From positions 1-64,000 of the forward strand of contig NZ_JFHC01000014.1 of the NCBI RefSeq assembly GCF_000698595.1: a stretch of 64,000 nt of DNA. The letters run 5' to 3'. The stretch is from Caballeronia glathei (GTDB lineage: Bacteria; Pseudomonadota; Gammaproteobacteria; Burkholderiales; Burkholderiaceae). The position numbers and the translations under genes are program-made. Shown here piece after piece: positions 16,784 to 26,199 of this stretch (the first letter of the stretch is position 1; every line of letters begins with the position of its first letter). The notes beneath the pieces were generated by a model. It was not told the DNA's origin, did no database searches, and saw nothing but the letters and a program-made list of their open reading frames with translations.

Positions 16784-18847
16784 TCAAAAGTCCTTGCAAA
16801 GACGGAGCGCGTCGTAGATCGCACCGTGGATGTTGTGCATCGAGATGCAGTCGCCGACACGGAACAGCAGAAAGCGCCCGTTGCCGAGTTCCTCGTTCAA
16901 TGAAGGCTGCGGCTCGGATGCGAACAGCTTGTGCACGTCCACCTGCCCGCGGTTGAGCGACTCGCCCTTGAGCTTCCAGTACAGCCCGTCATTGGGCGTG
17001 CTGCCGTTCTCGATCACCACCTGATCGACCGCGCGCTCCTCCTGCTCCTCGGTGTACTCGTTGCGGATCACCGCGATCTTCTTGCCGTCCTCCTCATACA
17101 CCTTGTCGAGCCAGTAGTTCGGCGTATGGATCACGCCTTGCGCATAGAGGCGCCGATAGAAAATGGGGAACGTCGTGCCGCCCACGTCGTCCGCGACCTT
17201 CACGTCCGGCGTCACGATCTCCACGTTCGAGCCGCGGCTCGACATGAAGTCCGCGACGCCCGCGCCCGCATGCGTGCTCACGCCGTCGTACACGAGCACG
17301 TTCTTGCCCGGCTCGACCTTGCCCGACAGAACGTCCCACGAACTCACAGCCAGGCCCTCGCCGACGCCCCACGCCGGCACCTGCGACGTGAACGCCGAGC
17401 CGCCCGTAGCAAGAACGATGATGTCCGGCTTCTCGGCCATGATGGCCTTCTCGTCGGCGGCGACACCGAGGCGCCGGTCCACGCCGAGGCGCTTCGTCTC
17501 CATGTCGAACCAGCGCACGATGCCCGCCATCTGCTCACGCTGCGGCGCCTTCGCGGCCAGCATGATCTGCCCGCCGACGTAGTCGTTCTTCTCGAACAGC
17601 ACGACGTCATGACCGCGCGACTTCGCCACGCGTGCCGCCTCGAGTCCGGCGGGGCCCGCGCCGACCACCACCACCTTGCGCTTCGGGCCGCGCGTCTTCT
17701 CGATCACATGCGGCATGGTGCCTTCGCGTGAGGTCGCCGCGTTCTGCACGCACAGCACATCGAGCCCGTTGTACTGCCGGTCGATGCAGTAGTTCGCACC
17801 GACGCATTGCTTGATCTCGTCCTCGCGGCCATCGCGGATCTTGATGACCATGTGCGGATCGGCAATCTGCGCGCGCGTCATACCGACCAGATCGACCATG
17901 CCGCTCGCGAGCAGCCGCTCGGCCTGGCCCGCGTCGCGGATGCTTTGCGCATGCATCACCGGGAGCTTCACCACGGACTTGATGCCCGCGGCGAGATGCA
18001 CGAACGGCTCGGGCGGCAGCGCCATCGGCGGCATGCAGTTCGCAAGCGTGTTGTGCGTATCCGCGCCCGATCCGATCACGCCGACGTAATCGATCAGGCC
18101 CGTTTCGGACATCGCGTGTGCGATTTCCTTCAGGTGTTCGTGATCGAGGCCGTCTTCATGGAACTCGTCGCCGCACATGCGCAGGCCAACGCAGAAGTCC
18201 GCGCCAACCGCTTCACGCACCGCTTGCAGCACTTCCACGCCGAAGCGCAGACGGTTGTCCAGCGAGCCGCCCCATTCATCCGTGCGGAAGTTCGTGCGCG
18301 GGCTCCAGAACTGGTCGATCAGGTGCTGGTGCGCCGCGGAGATCTCGATGCCGTCCATGCCCGCATCCTTCACGCGTTTCGCGGCCGCCGCGAAGTCCTG
18401 AATGATGCGCTTGATCTCTTCGATTTCGATGATCTTGGCGTTTCCGCGATGCACCGGTTCGCGCACGCCGGAAGGCGACATCAGATGCGGCCAGTGCTCG
18501 CCATGCCATGCGGAGCGGCGGCCCATGTGCGTCGCCTGGATCATGATCTTCGCACCATGGCGATGCATTGCTTCGGCAAGACGCGAGAGCGGATCGATGA
18601 TCCTGTCGGTCGAAAGATTCACCGACTTCCACCAGCCTTGCGGGCTGTCGATCGACACCGGGCTCGAGCCGCCGCATACGGCAAGACCGACGCCGCCCTT
18701 CGCCTTCTCTTCGTAGTAGCGGATATAACGGTCGCCCGGCAGGCCGCCCGGCTCCGCGTAGACCTCCGCGTGCGCGGTGCTGACGATGCGGTTGCGCAGG
18801 GTCAGCTTGTTCAGCGTGAGAGGTTTGAAAAGGTTGGGGTAACGCAT
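16784..18847 (-). CDS. dgcA: Dimethylglycine dehydrogenase/demethylase DgcA, FMN and Fe-S flavoprotein
   Basis: A 687-aa enzyme of the trimethylamine dehydrogenase/2,4-dienoyl-CoA reductase family. The N-terminal Old Yellow Enzyme TIM barrel covers about residues 1-340 (LRNRIVSTAHAE; AAHQHLIDQFWSPRTN). A Cys segment for a 4Fe-4S cluster follows (CVGANYCIDRQYNGLDVLCVQN). The C-terminal region has two Rossmann folds (VVVVGAGPAGLEAAR). It converts dimethylglycine to sarcosine. It lies between the DUF5943 gene and dgcB, as in P. aeruginosa PA5397-PA5399. Length matches the family. Confidence 0.94.
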   Translation of the reverse strand: MRYPNLFKPLTLNKLTLRNRIVSTAHAEVYAEPGGLPGDRYIRYYEEKAKGGVGLAVCGGSSPVSIDSPQGWWKSVNLSTDRIIDPLSRLAEAMHRHGAKIMIQATHMGRRSAWHGEHWPHLMSPSGVREPVHRGNAKIIEIEEIKRIIQDFAAAAKRVKDAGMDGIEISAAHQHLIDQFWSPRTNFRTDEWGGSLDNRLRFGVEVLQAVREAVGADFCVGLRMCGDEFHEDGLDHEHLKEIAHAMSETGLIDYVGVIGSGADTHNTLANCMPPMALPPEPFVHLAAGIKSVVKLPVMHAQSIRDAGQAERLLASGMVDLVGMTRAQIADPHMVIKIRDGREDEIKQCVGANYCIDRQYNGLDVLCVQNAATSREGTMPHVIEKTRGPKRKVVVVGAGPAGLEAARVAKSRGHDVVLFEKNDYVGGQIMLAAKAPQREQMAGIVRWFDMETKRLGVDRRLGVAADEKAIMAEKPDIIVLATGGSAFTSQVPAWGVGEGLAVSSWDVLSGKVEPGKNVLVYDGVSTHAGAGVADFMSSRGSNVEIVTPDVKVADDVGGTTFPIFYRRLYAQGVIHTPNYWLDKVYEEDGKKIAVIRNEYTEEQEERAVDQVVIENGSTPNDGLYWKLKGESLNRGQVDVHKLFASEPQPSLNEELGNGRFLLFRVGDCISMHNIHGAIYDALRLCKDF

Positions 18848-18885
18848 CGCGATCGACCTCGGAAATGATATTGCTTTGCTCGTGC

Positions 18886-19422
18886 TTACGACGCGAGCGG
18901 CGACACTTCGAACACGCAGTGGTCGTGACCTTCCGCCGCGCATTGCGTTTCGACGGAATGCGAGCGCGGACCCTTCTTCGCCGAAGCGGAAGCCGTGTCG
19001 TTGACCCAGTCCATCGCGCCCGCGAACCAGCCTGCGAACATGTAGCAAAGCCTGCCTTCCTTGCCCGGCTGCGCCAGCACGAACGACGAGTTGCGCAGTT
19101 CGATGCGCGCGTGCGACGTGGCCGGATCGGCTTCCCGGATCGTGAAGATGCCCCAGCCGCGTTGCGACAGGCGCTTGAGGTAATGCTCGAAGACCGCCAT
19201 GCCGGTCAGGCCGTGCTGCTTTGCTTCCTTGTCGCACCAGTGGTAGGCGGACTTGTAGCCGGCCTTGTAGAGAATCCCGGCGTAGGTGTCGCGGCCGAGC
19301 GCTTCCTCGACCGCCACGTGGTTGTTGGTGAAGAAATGGCGCGGCACGTACAGCATCGGCAGCGCGTCGGTGGTCCAGACGCCGGTGTTCGGATCGACGT
19401 CGATAGGCAGTTGAGGTTGCAT
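18886..19422 (-). CDS. DUF5943/V4R-like protein of the betaine operon
   Basis: A 178-aa cytosolic protein resembling the DUF5943 family, with a 4-vinyl-reductase (V4R)-like fold suggested by the C-terminal GHDHCVFEVSPLAS and the Cys pair CAAEGHDHC. The ATG at 19422 has a GGAG site; the ORF extends upstream in frame, but that part overlaps the dipeptidase gene and is not plausible. It sits directly upstream of dgcA, as PA5397 does. V4R domains bind small molecules, so a sensing or assembly role is possible. Its biochemical function is not known to me. Confidence 0.75.
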   Translation of the reverse strand: MQPQLPIDVDPNTGVWTTDALPMLYVPRHFFTNNHVAVEEALGRDTYAGILYKAGYKSAYHWCDKEAKQHGLTGMAVFEHYLKRLSQRGWGIFTIREADPATSHARIELRNSSFVLAQPGKEGRLCYMFAGWFAGAMDWVNDTASASAKKGPRSHSVETQCAAEGHDHCVFEVSPLAS

Positions 19423-19454
19423 CGTGGAGGCTCCGTGTATTTTTATCGAGGGAT

Positions 19455-20426
19455 TCAGACGTTCCAGACTTCGCCGAACACCCGCACCCAGTTCTCGCCC
19501 ATGATCTTTCTGATGCGCGTCTCGCTCCAGCCGGCGCGCTCCATCGCGGCGGTCAGGTTCGGAAACTCGCCGATCGTGCGGATGCCCTCGGGGTTCACGA
19601 CCTTGCCGAAGTTCGTCAACTGGCGGTAGCGGCCCTTGTCGTGCGTGATCCAGTCGAAGAATTCGGTGCTGTAGCCCTGCGTGAAATCCGTGCCGATGCC
19701 GACCTGGTCTTCTCCGATCAGGTTGACGACGTAACCGATCGCCTCGATGTAGTCCTCCACCGTCGCATCCGGGCCGCGCCTCAGAAACGGCGCGAACATC
19801 GTCACGCCGACGAAGCCGCCCGCATCGGCGATTTCCTTCAGCTGCTCGTCGGACTTGTTGCGCGGATGCTCCTTCAGGCCCGAAGGGCAGCAGTGCGAGT
19901 AGCACACCGGTTTCTTCGACGCGGCGATCGCCTCGGACGACGTCTTGCCGCCCACGTGCGAGAGGTCGACCATGATGCCGACCCGGTTCATCTCCTGAAT
20001 CACCTCGCGCCCGTAGCCCGACAGTCCGCCGTCGCGTTCATAGCAGCCGGTGCCGACCAGGTTCTGCGTGTTGTAGCAAAGCTGCACCACGTTCACGCCC
20101 AGGTCCTTGAACGCTTCGATATAGCCGAGGTTGTCCTCGAACGCATGCGCGTTCTGGAAGCCGAAGATGATGCCGGTCTTGTTCTCCTTCTTCGCGCGGT
20201 GGATGTCGGCGGTCGTGCGCACGAGCGTCAGGATCTCGCTGTACTCGCGGATCTGCTGCTTCATTTCGGCGATGTTGTCGACGGTCTTCTGGAAGCTCTC
20301 CCATACCGATACCGTGCAGTTCACCGCCGTCACGCCGCCCTTTCTCATGTCCTCGAACACGGAGCGCTCGAACTTCGAAATGTTCAGGCCGTCGATGATG
20401 ATGCTGTTTTCATGCAGGTTGCTCAT
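19455..20426 (-). CDS. Membrane dipeptidase family M19 hydrolase of the betaine operon
   Basis: A 323-aa protein of the renal (membrane) dipeptidase family, normally Zn-dependent enzymes hydrolysing small amide bonds. Recognisable blocks include MVDLSHVGGKTSSEAIAAS, PVCYSHCCPSGLKEHPRNK and GIGTDFTQGY. The N terminus has NSIIIDGLNIS where classical members have a DGHND-type metal motif, so the metal site may be altered. There is no signal peptide, unlike many M19 enzymes. The homologue PA5396 has the same position next to DUF5943 and dgcA. Its role in betaine catabolism is unexplained. Confidence 0.82.
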   Translation of the reverse strand: MSNLHENSIIIDGLNISKFERSVFEDMRKGGVTAVNCTVSVWESFQKTVDNIAEMKQQIREYSEILTLVRTTADIHRAKKENKTGIIFGFQNAHAFEDNLGYIEAFKDLGVNVVQLCYNTQNLVGTGCYERDGGLSGYGREVIQEMNRVGIMVDLSHVGGKTSSEAIAASKKPVCYSHCCPSGLKEHPRNKSDEQLKEIADAGGFVGVTMFAPFLRRGPDATVEDYIEAIGYVVNLIGEDQVGIGTDFTQGYSTEFFDWITHDKGRYRQLTNFGKVVNPEGIRTIGEFPNLTAAMERAGWSETRIRKIMGENWVRVFGEVWNV

Positions 20427-20444
20427 CTCTTGCTCCAGGTGTTC

Positions 20445-21719
20445 TCAGTAGATGGGGAAGCGTTCGCATAGCGCGAAGATCTCGCGGCGCACGCGCTGTT
20501 CGGTGGCGGCATGTCCTTCGGGCGAAGCGCGCAGCGCGTCGAGCACTTCGACGATCAGCCGCCCGATTTCGCGGAACTCGCTCACGCCGAAGCCGCGCGT
20601 CGTGCCCGCAGGCGTGCCGAGACGGATGCCCGACGTGACGGTCGGCTTCTCGGTATCGAAGGGAATGCCGTTCTTGTTGCACGTGATGCCCGCGCGCTCG
20701 AGCGCCTGCTCGACCTGATTGCCCTTGAGGCCCTTCGGACGCAGATCGACGAGCAGCAGATGGTTGTCGGTGCCGCCCGTCACGAGGTCGACGCCGCCCG
20801 CCTTCAGCACGTCGCCGAGCGCCTGGGCATTGGCAAGCACGTTGTCGATGTAGGTCCTGAAGCCCGGCTGCAGCGCTTCGCCGAATGCGACCGCCTTGCC
20901 CGCGATCACGTGCATGAGCGGCCCGCCCTGCAGACCGGGGAAGACGGCCGAGTTGATCTTCTTCGCGATGTCCTCGTCATTCGTCAGCACAAAGCCGCCG
21001 CGCGGGCCGCGCAGCGTCTTGTGCGTGGTGGACGTGACGACGTGCGCATGCTCGACCGGGTTCTGATGGCGGTCCGCTGCGATCACGCCGGCAATGTGCG
21101 CCATGTCGACCATCAGCTTCGCACCGGCGTTGTCGGCAATGGCGCGCAGCTTCGCGAAGTCGAGCTTGCGCGGATAGGCGGAAAAGCCCGCGATCAGCAG
21201 CGTCGGCTTGTGCTGCTGCGCCAGCTCCTCGATCTGTTCGTAGTCGATCAGCATCGTGTCGCGATTGACGCCGTACTGCACCGCATTGAACCACTTGCCC
21301 GAAAGCGCCGGCTTCGCGCCGTGCGTGAGGTGGCCGCCCGCGTCGAGCGACATGCCGAGCACGGTGTCGCCCGGCTTCGCGAGGGCGAGCATCACGGCGC
21401 CATTCGCCTGTGCGCCCGAATGCGGCTGCACGTTCGCGAACTTCGCATTGAACAGCTGTTTGATGCGATCGATGGCGAGCATTTCGATTTCGTCAACGAA
21501 CTCGCAGCCGCCGTAATAGCGCTTGCCCGGGTAGCCTTCCGCATACTTGTTGGTGAGCACCGAGCCCTGTGCCTCGAGTACCGCTCGCGACACGATGTTT
21601 TCCGACGCGATCAATTCGACTTGCGACTGCTGGCGCTCCAGCTCTTTGAGGACGGCGCCGCGCACCGCTGCGTCGCGTGTGGCGAGCGGCGCTTCGAAGA
21701 AGGGATTCGGATTCGACAT
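20445..21719 (-). CDS. glyA: Serine hydroxymethyltransferase
   Basis: A 424-aa PLP enzyme converting glycine plus 5,10-methylene-THF to serine. The PLP lysine is in [15 protein letters not shown], and the N terminus has [14 protein letters not shown]. It heads the long minus-strand operon that ends with gbcB, 18 nt before the dipeptidase gene, so this copy is dedicated to betaine-derived glycine and C1 units (compare glyA1, PA5415). A 430-nt leader with inverted TGCCGCAC motifs separates it from the divergent GbdR-like regulator. Start at 21719 fits the family N terminus ([15 protein letters not shown]). Confidence 0.94.
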   Translation of the reverse strand: MSNPNPFFEAPLATRDAAVRGAVLKELERQQSQVELIASENIVSRAVLEAQGSVLTNKYAEGYPGKRYYGGCEFVDEIEMLAIDRIKQLFNAKFANVQPHSGAQANGAVMLALAKPGDTVLGMSLDAGGHLTHGAKPALSGKWFNAVQYGVNRDTMLIDYEQIEELAQQHKPTLLIAGFSAYPRKLDFAKLRAIADNAGAKLMVDMAHIAGVIAADRHQNPVEHAHVVTSTTHKTLRGPRGGFVLTNDEDIAKKINSAVFPGLQGGPLMHVIAGKAVAFGEALQPGFRTYIDNVLANAQALGDVLKAGGVDLVTGGTDNHLLLVDLRPKGLKGNQVEQALERAGITCNKNGIPFDTEKPTVTSGIRLGTPAGTTRGFGVSEFREIGRLIVEVLDALRASPEGHAATEQRVRREIFALCERFPIY

Positions 21720-22149
21720 GTGAGGTCCGTGGGTCAGGAGAATAGGCGGTTTGCGAAGCACCGGCACCAGCCGGAAAGGCCGTTTCGTAGCGGGCTCCGA
21801 TGCGTCTATTCTTGACTCTCGCCCCACGCGTCAATTTACGAATTCAGACGCGTTCTTGGCCTTTTCCGACATGCGCGTCTCTTTTCGACAAGTCAGCCGG
21901 GCGCGTTTGAGGTAAGGCCGGGTATCCCCTGAGCCCTGCCGCACCGCGACGGGTTTTGATTGCGCGCTGGCGGTGCGTGAGAAACCCTTGCCGGCCCCGT
22001 TGCGGTGCGGCATTGATTAGCGATCCACGATATATCATCCCGCTCAGGGTTTAGCCTGATGGCATGGTAGTTGCAATCGTAATCAAAATGCAGAAGTCGT
22101 CGCTCCCCACGACGAAGCACATTACAGATTCGAAGGAATCACTCCTCCC
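21720..22149. promoter_or_regulatory. glyA/gbdR divergent regulatory region with inverted TGCCGCAC motifs
   Basis: A 430-nt region without a convincing gene. TGCCGCACCGC at 21937-21947 is matched by its exact reverse complement at 22002-22012, with a further GCGGTGCG at 21970-21977. AAACCCTTGCCGG at 21982-21994 recurs inverted in the choV leader. Two TGTCG(G)AAAAG boxes lie at about 21862-21890, spaced 19 bp rather than 21. A 13-codon ORF (21831-21872, minus, MSEKAKNASEFVN) with an AAGAGA site could be a leader peptide. Regulation by the adjacent GATase-AraC protein is inferred. Confidence 0.5.
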
Positions 22150-23145
22150 ATGTCTCCCGATCGCACGGCGTCGCTGTCGCATTTCGCATTCATGCCGCTT
22201 CCGAACTTCACGATGATCGCGTTCACCAACGCCATCGAAGTGCTGCGCATGGCGAACTACCTGACCGGGCAGCCGCTCTACCGCTGGTCCATCGTGAGCC
22301 CAGACGGGGGGCCCGTCACGGCGAGCAACGGACTGTCGGTGGACACGGGGCCGGTCGAATGCGTGGGGCAGCCGGATATCGTGTTCGTGGTCGGAGGGAT
22401 CGATGTTCAGCGGGCCACCACGCCCGCGCATCTTGCTGCGCTGCGCCGCTTCGCACGGCTCGGAAGCACGCTCGGAAGCCTCTGTACCGGAACCTACGCG
22501 CTAGCCCGCGCAGGACTTCTCGCAGGCTATGCGTGCGCGATTCACTGGGAGAACATGTCGGCGCTCAAGGAAGAGTTTCCCGACACGCGCTTTCTCAAGG
22601 AACTGTTCGTGATCGACCGCGATCGGGTGACCTGCACGGGGGGCGTCGCGCCGCTCGACATGATGCTCAACCTGATCGCCGCGCGGGTGGGAACGGCGCG
22701 GGTCACGCAGATCGCGGAGCAGTTCATCGTCGAGCACGTGCGCGATACGAGCGCACAGCAGCGCATGCCGCTGGTTGCGCGCCTGGGATCGGCCAACAAG
22801 TCGCTGTTCGAAGTGATCTCGCTGATGGAGAACAACATCGAGGAGCCGCTTTCGCGCGAGGAACTCGCGCGGCTGGCCGGGATGTCGCAGCGGCAGTTGC
22901 AGCGGCTCTTTCGCGAGCATCTCGGCATGACGCCGACGCACTACTACCTGACGCTGAGGCTGCGGCGCGCGCGTGAACTGCTGCTGCAGACCGACATGTC
23001 GATCATGCACATCACGATGGCATGCGGATTCCAGTCCGCATGCCATTTTTCGAAGAGCTATCGCGATGCGTTCGGCACGGCGCCCACGAGGGAACGGCGC
23101 AAGCAGGTGCCGCCGCTCGCGGCCGTGCCCGTGTTGGTGGCGTAA
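22150..23145 (+). CDS. gbdR: AraC-family regulator with GATase-1 domain, GbdR-like
   Basis: A 331-aa regulator with an N-terminal DJ-1/GATase-like domain (FMPLPNFTMIAFTNAIEVLRMANYL; GSLCTGTYALARAGLL) and a C-terminal AraC DNA-binding domain (MSQRQLQRLF; MHITMACGFQSACHFSKSYR). GbdR is the betaine/dimethylglycine-responsive activator of this pathway in Pseudomonas. The position divergent from the glyA-dgc-gbc operon supports that role here. The paralog at 47262-48254 is equally GbdR-like in sequence, so the exact orthology is unsettled. ATG at 22150 opens the conserved domain. Confidence 0.75.
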   Translation: MSPDRTASLSHFAFMPLPNFTMIAFTNAIEVLRMANYLTGQPLYRWSIVSPDGGPVTASNGLSVDTGPVECVGQPDIVFVVGGIDVQRATTPAHLAALRRFARLGSTLGSLCTGTYALARAGLLAGYACAIHWENMSALKEEFPDTRFLKELFVIDRDRVTCTGGVAPLDMMLNLIAARVGTARVTQIAEQFIVEHVRDTSAQQRMPLVARLGSANKSLFEVISLMENNIEEPLSREELARLAGMSQRQLQRLFREHLGMTPTHYYLTLRLRRARELLLQTDMSIMHITMACGFQSACHFSKSYRDAFGTAPTRERRKQVPPLAAVPVLVA

Positions 23146-23216
23146 GCGCCACTCGGTGCACTTGCGGCCGGACCGCGCCTGGGAAGCGCCACCCGACCGC
23201 ACTGCGTTGGCGGCGC

Positions 23217-24416
23217 TTATGCCGCCTTCAGGAGCCCATGCGGATCGATGACAAACTTCCGCGGCGCCCCGCCATCGAACTTCCGATAGCCTTCCGGCGC
23301 TTCATCGAGCGAAACGACCGACACGTTGACGATATCCGCGATCGGAAGCCGGTCCCACAGGATGGCCTGCATCAGGTTCTGGTTGTACTTCATCACGGGC
23401 GTCTGCCCCGTATGGAAGGAATGTGACTTCGCCCAGCCGAGGCCGAAACGGATGCTGAGGCTCCCCTTGCGGGCAGCGGCGTCGGCCGCGCCCGGGTCGT
23501 CGGTCACATAGAGGCCCGGAATACCGATCGCGCCAGCCGCGCGCGTGATCTCCATCAGCGAATTGAGCACCGTCGCCGGCGCTTCCTCGCTGTGTCCGCT
23601 GCTGCCGTGCCCGTGCGCTTCAAAGCCCACGCAGTCCACCGCGCAATCCACCTCGGGCTTGCCGAGAATCTGTTCGATCTGCTCGCCGAGCGTCGCGTCC
23701 CTTGAAAGATCCACGGTCTCGAAGCCCATCTTGCGCGCGTGCGCGAGACGCTCCTCGTTCATGTCGCCGACGATCGTGCAGGCTGCGCCGAGCAGCCGCG
23801 CCGACGCGGCCGCGGCCATCCCGACCGGCCCCGCACCCGCGACATACACCGTGGCGCCCGGCTTGACGCCCGCCATCACGGCGCCGTGGTAGCCCGTCGG
23901 CAGGATGTCCGAGAGGCAGGTGAGGTCGCGGATCTTCGACATCGCCTGCGCGCGGTCGGGAAACTTCAGCAGATTGAAATCGGCATACGGGACCATCACG
24001 TACTCCGCCTGCCCGCCGATCCAGCCGCCCATGTCCACGTATCCGTAGGCGCCGCCCGCACGCGACGGATTCACGTTCAGGCAGACACCCGTGTGCTGCG
24101 CCTTGCAGGTCGGGCAGCGACCACAGGCAACGTTGAACGGCACCGACACCAGATCGCCGATGGCGAGCGTTTCCACGTCCCGCCCGATCTCGATCACTTC
24201 GCCCGTGATCTCGTGGCCGAGCACGAGTCCTACCTGTGCGGTGGTGCGCCCGCGCACCATGTGCTGGTCGGAGCCGCAAATGTTCGTGCTGACCACCTTC
24301 AGAATCACGCCGTGGCCGATCGCGCGGCCACGCGGATCGACCATCTTCGGATAGTCGATCGACTGCACTTCGACCTTGCCCTGCCCCAGATAAACGACGC
24401 CGCGATTGCTGCTCAT
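23217..24416 (-). CDS. fdhA: Glutathione-independent formaldehyde dehydrogenase
   Basis: A 399-aa zinc alcohol-dehydrogenase-superfamily enzyme oxidising formaldehyde to formate with NAD. Features: catalytic Zn site in NICGSDQHMVRGR and GHEITGEV; structural Zn cysteines in CGRCPTCKAQHTGVC; Rossmann motif VAGAGPVGMAAAASA; and the long insert FEAHGHGSSGHSEEA typical of the P. putida-type enzyme. It removes formaldehyde released by GbcAB and sarcosine oxidation (compare PA5421). It converges with gbdR across 71 nt. A GTCG-type operator lies about 100 nt upstream. Confidence 0.94.
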   Translation of the reverse strand: MSSNRGVVYLGQGKVEVQSIDYPKMVDPRGRAIGHGVILKVVSTNICGSDQHMVRGRTTAQVGLVLGHEITGEVIEIGRDVETLAIGDLVSVPFNVACGRCPTCKAQHTGVCLNVNPSRAGGAYGYVDMGGWIGGQAEYVMVPYADFNLLKFPDRAQAMSKIRDLTCLSDILPTGYHGAVMAGVKPGATVYVAGAGPVGMAAAASARLLGAACTIVGDMNEERLAHARKMGFETVDLSRDATLGEQIEQILGKPEVDCAVDCVGFEAHGHGSSGHSEEAPATVLNSLMEITRAAGAIGIPGLYVTDDPGAADAAARKGSLSIRFGLGWAKSHSFHTGQTPVMKYNQNLMQAILWDRLPIADIVNVSVVSLDEAPEGYRKFDGGAPRKFVIDPHGLLKAA

Positions 24417-24514
24417 TGTTCGTCTCCATGTCTCGTTGCCGGCACGCGTGAGCCGATGTCACGCTCCGTGCAACGAGCGTAGCGCTCGCCTGACGATGAG
24501 ACGTGTGTCCAACA

Positions 24515-24539
24515 CGACACGGGTTTGGCAGAAACCGAC
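24515..24539 (-). promoter_or_regulatory. Candidate operator: GTCG-N17-GTCG upstream of fdhA
   Basis: Plus-strand CGAC at 24515 and 24536 gives the 21-bp direct repeat in fdhA orientation, about 100 nt from its ATG. The site ends 4 nt before the stop codon of the upstream permease gene. The inner part also contains an imperfect GTGTC/GACAC palindrome. Shared with four other units of the island; function inferred. Confidence 0.55.
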
Positions 24540-24543
24540 ACGC

Positions 24544-26199
24544 TCAATGCGCGCCGCCATAAGCGAGCCGGTGCGAAATCCACACGACGGCAACCGCGAG
24601 CGCCAGCGCGCCGAAGGGCAGCAGGTCGCGCACGCCGCGCCGCTGCGACGGCGAAGCTTCGAGTTCCATGTCTTCGGCCATGCGCGCGGGAAAGCGCCCC
24701 TTGTCCTGCCAGAAATGACGGTAGGCGAAGACCGGCAGGATCAGCAGCACCGCGATCAGGCCATTGCGCATCGTGCCCTCGCCCTGCAGGTCCGCACCCG
24801 CGCCGATGAACGCGAGGTTGGCGTAGCCGCACAGCGCGCCGAGCGCGAGCAGCCAGGTCGGGCAGCGAAACGGCCGCTTCCAGCTGCCGCGATCCATCCT
24901 GTGGATCCAGCCGGATTGCAGGTTGAGGAACACGAAGACCATATAGCAGACGTTCGAGATCGACAGCACGGTCATGTAGTCCGACATCAGCAGCAGCACG
25001 AGGTTGAAGCCGAGGTCGGTCCACATCGCGCGCGTCGGCGCGCCGTGCTCGTTCACGTGCGCGAGGAAGCGCGGCAGCCAGCCGTCCACGGACGCCTGAT
25101 AGAGCGTGCGCGACGAACCCATCATCGAGGTCATCACGATCAGCAGCACCGACAGCATCAGCATCACGACGATCGCATTCGCCACCCACGCGCCGCCGCC
25201 CACCATGTGCGCCATCGCGGCGCCGACGCCCGTGCCGTCGACGATGCGCGGATCGAGCATGCCCGCCGTGCCGAGCACGCCCTGGAACGCGATCGGCACG
25301 AGCGTCATCACGACGAGGCACAGCGCGCCCGACCAGAAGATCGCCTTCGCGGTATCGCGCTTCGGATCGCGGAATTCGCGCGTGTAGCACACGGATGTCT
25401 CGAAGCCATACGACGCCCAGCCAGCCATGAACATCGCGCCCATCGCCATCGTGATGCCGGTGCCGTTCCATGCGCCGAACGCGGAGGCCGTCACGTTACC
25501 CTGTGCGTCGTGTCCCAGCGGCAGCAGCGGAAAGAGGTGCGCGAGCGGCACGTCGCCCGTGACGAACGGCACGATGCCGACGATCAGAAGCGGCGTCAGC
25601 GACGCAATGCCTAGAATGCGCTGCGTCTTCGCTGCCTTCGACGCGCCGCTGTGCTGCAGCCGGAACGTGATGAGCAGGAGCGCGGCCGCGAGCAGGAACG
25701 TGGTGTTGATGCGCAGCGTGAGACCCGCCTTGATGAACGACAGGTCCGCGATCGTGAGATGCCACGTGTTGATCGCCGCGTCGGCGGGAAAGAGCGCGGA
25801 CAGCGCATAGTTCGCCGCGAGCCCGGTGCCGAGCGCGAGCATCGGCGACCACGCGAGCCAGTTGCACCATACGGAGACCGGCGCGAGCAGCTTGCTGTAA
25901 CGCACCCAGCCGATCGCGCCGTACACGGAGGCCCCGCCCGACTTGTGCGGGAAAAGGCCCGAGATTTCCGCATAGGTGGCGCTCTGGATGAGGCCCATCG
26001 ATATCGACGCGATCCAGATCGCCCATGCGGGCTGCCCGATGGTCGCGCATACGCCGCCTATCGTAAACAGCACGCCGGCCGGTACGCCGCTCGTCACCCA
26101 GAACGCATCCTTCCACGTCAGTCCGCGATGCAGCGCACCGTGCGGCTGTTCCGTGCGAGTGGCCATGTCGCTGCGCGCACGCAGTTCCGCTTGCTCCAT
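24544..26199 (-). CDS. APC-superfamily amino acid/amine permease
   Basis: A 551-aa permease with about 12 predicted membrane segments and the APC-type N-terminal core (WKDAFWVTSGVPAGVLFTIGG; GLIQSATYAEISGLFPHKSGG). No close match to the choline carriers BetT or ProP is seen; those belong to other families. It lies between fdhA and betI, is divergent from betI across a 392-nt region, and the BetI operator sits in that region. A role in uptake of choline, ethanolamine or a related amine is a guess from context. ATG at 26199 was chosen over an upstream in-frame start because the extension is not protein-like. Confidence 0.8.
   Translation of the reverse strand: MEQAELRARSDMATRTEQPHGALHRGLTWKDAFWVTSGVPAGVLFTIGGVCATIGQPAWAIWIASISMGLIQSATYAEISGLFPHKSGGASVYGAIGWVRYSKLLAPVSVWCNWLAWSPMLALGTGLAANYALSALFPADAAINTWHLTIADLSFIKAGLTLRINTTFLLAAALLLITFRLQHSGASKAAKTQRILGIASLTPLLIVGIVPFVTGDVPLAHLFPLLPLGHDAQGNVTASAFGAWNGTGITMAMGAMFMAGWASYGFETSVCYTREFRDPKRDTAKAIFWSGALCLVVMTLVPIAFQGVLGTAGMLDPRIVDGTGVGAAMAHMVGGGAWVANAIVVMLMLSVLLIVMTSMMGSSRTLYQASVDGWLPRFLAHVNEHGAPTRAMWTDLGFNLVLLLMSDYMTVLSISNVCYMVFVFLNLQSGWIHRMDRGSWKRPFRCPTWLLALGALCGYANLAFIGAGADLQGEGTMRNGLIAVLLILPVFAYRHFWQDKGRFPARMAEDMELEASPSQRRGVRDLLPFGALALAVAVVWISHRLAYGGAH

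Noticed and set aside
21867..21889. glyA leader as a sixth GTCG-N17-GTCG site
   Set aside because: The two GTCG boxes there are 19 bp apart, not 21, so it was not counted although the TGTCGGAAAAG flank is similar.
21720..22149. Glycine or other riboswitch in the glyA leader
   Set aside because: No recognisable glycine-aptamer conserved blocks; the inverted TGCCGCAC motifs fit protein-binding sites better.
23146..23216. Terminator between gbdR and fdhA
   Set aside because: An AAGCGCCACC/GGCGGCGCTT pairing exists but with a long loop and no T run.
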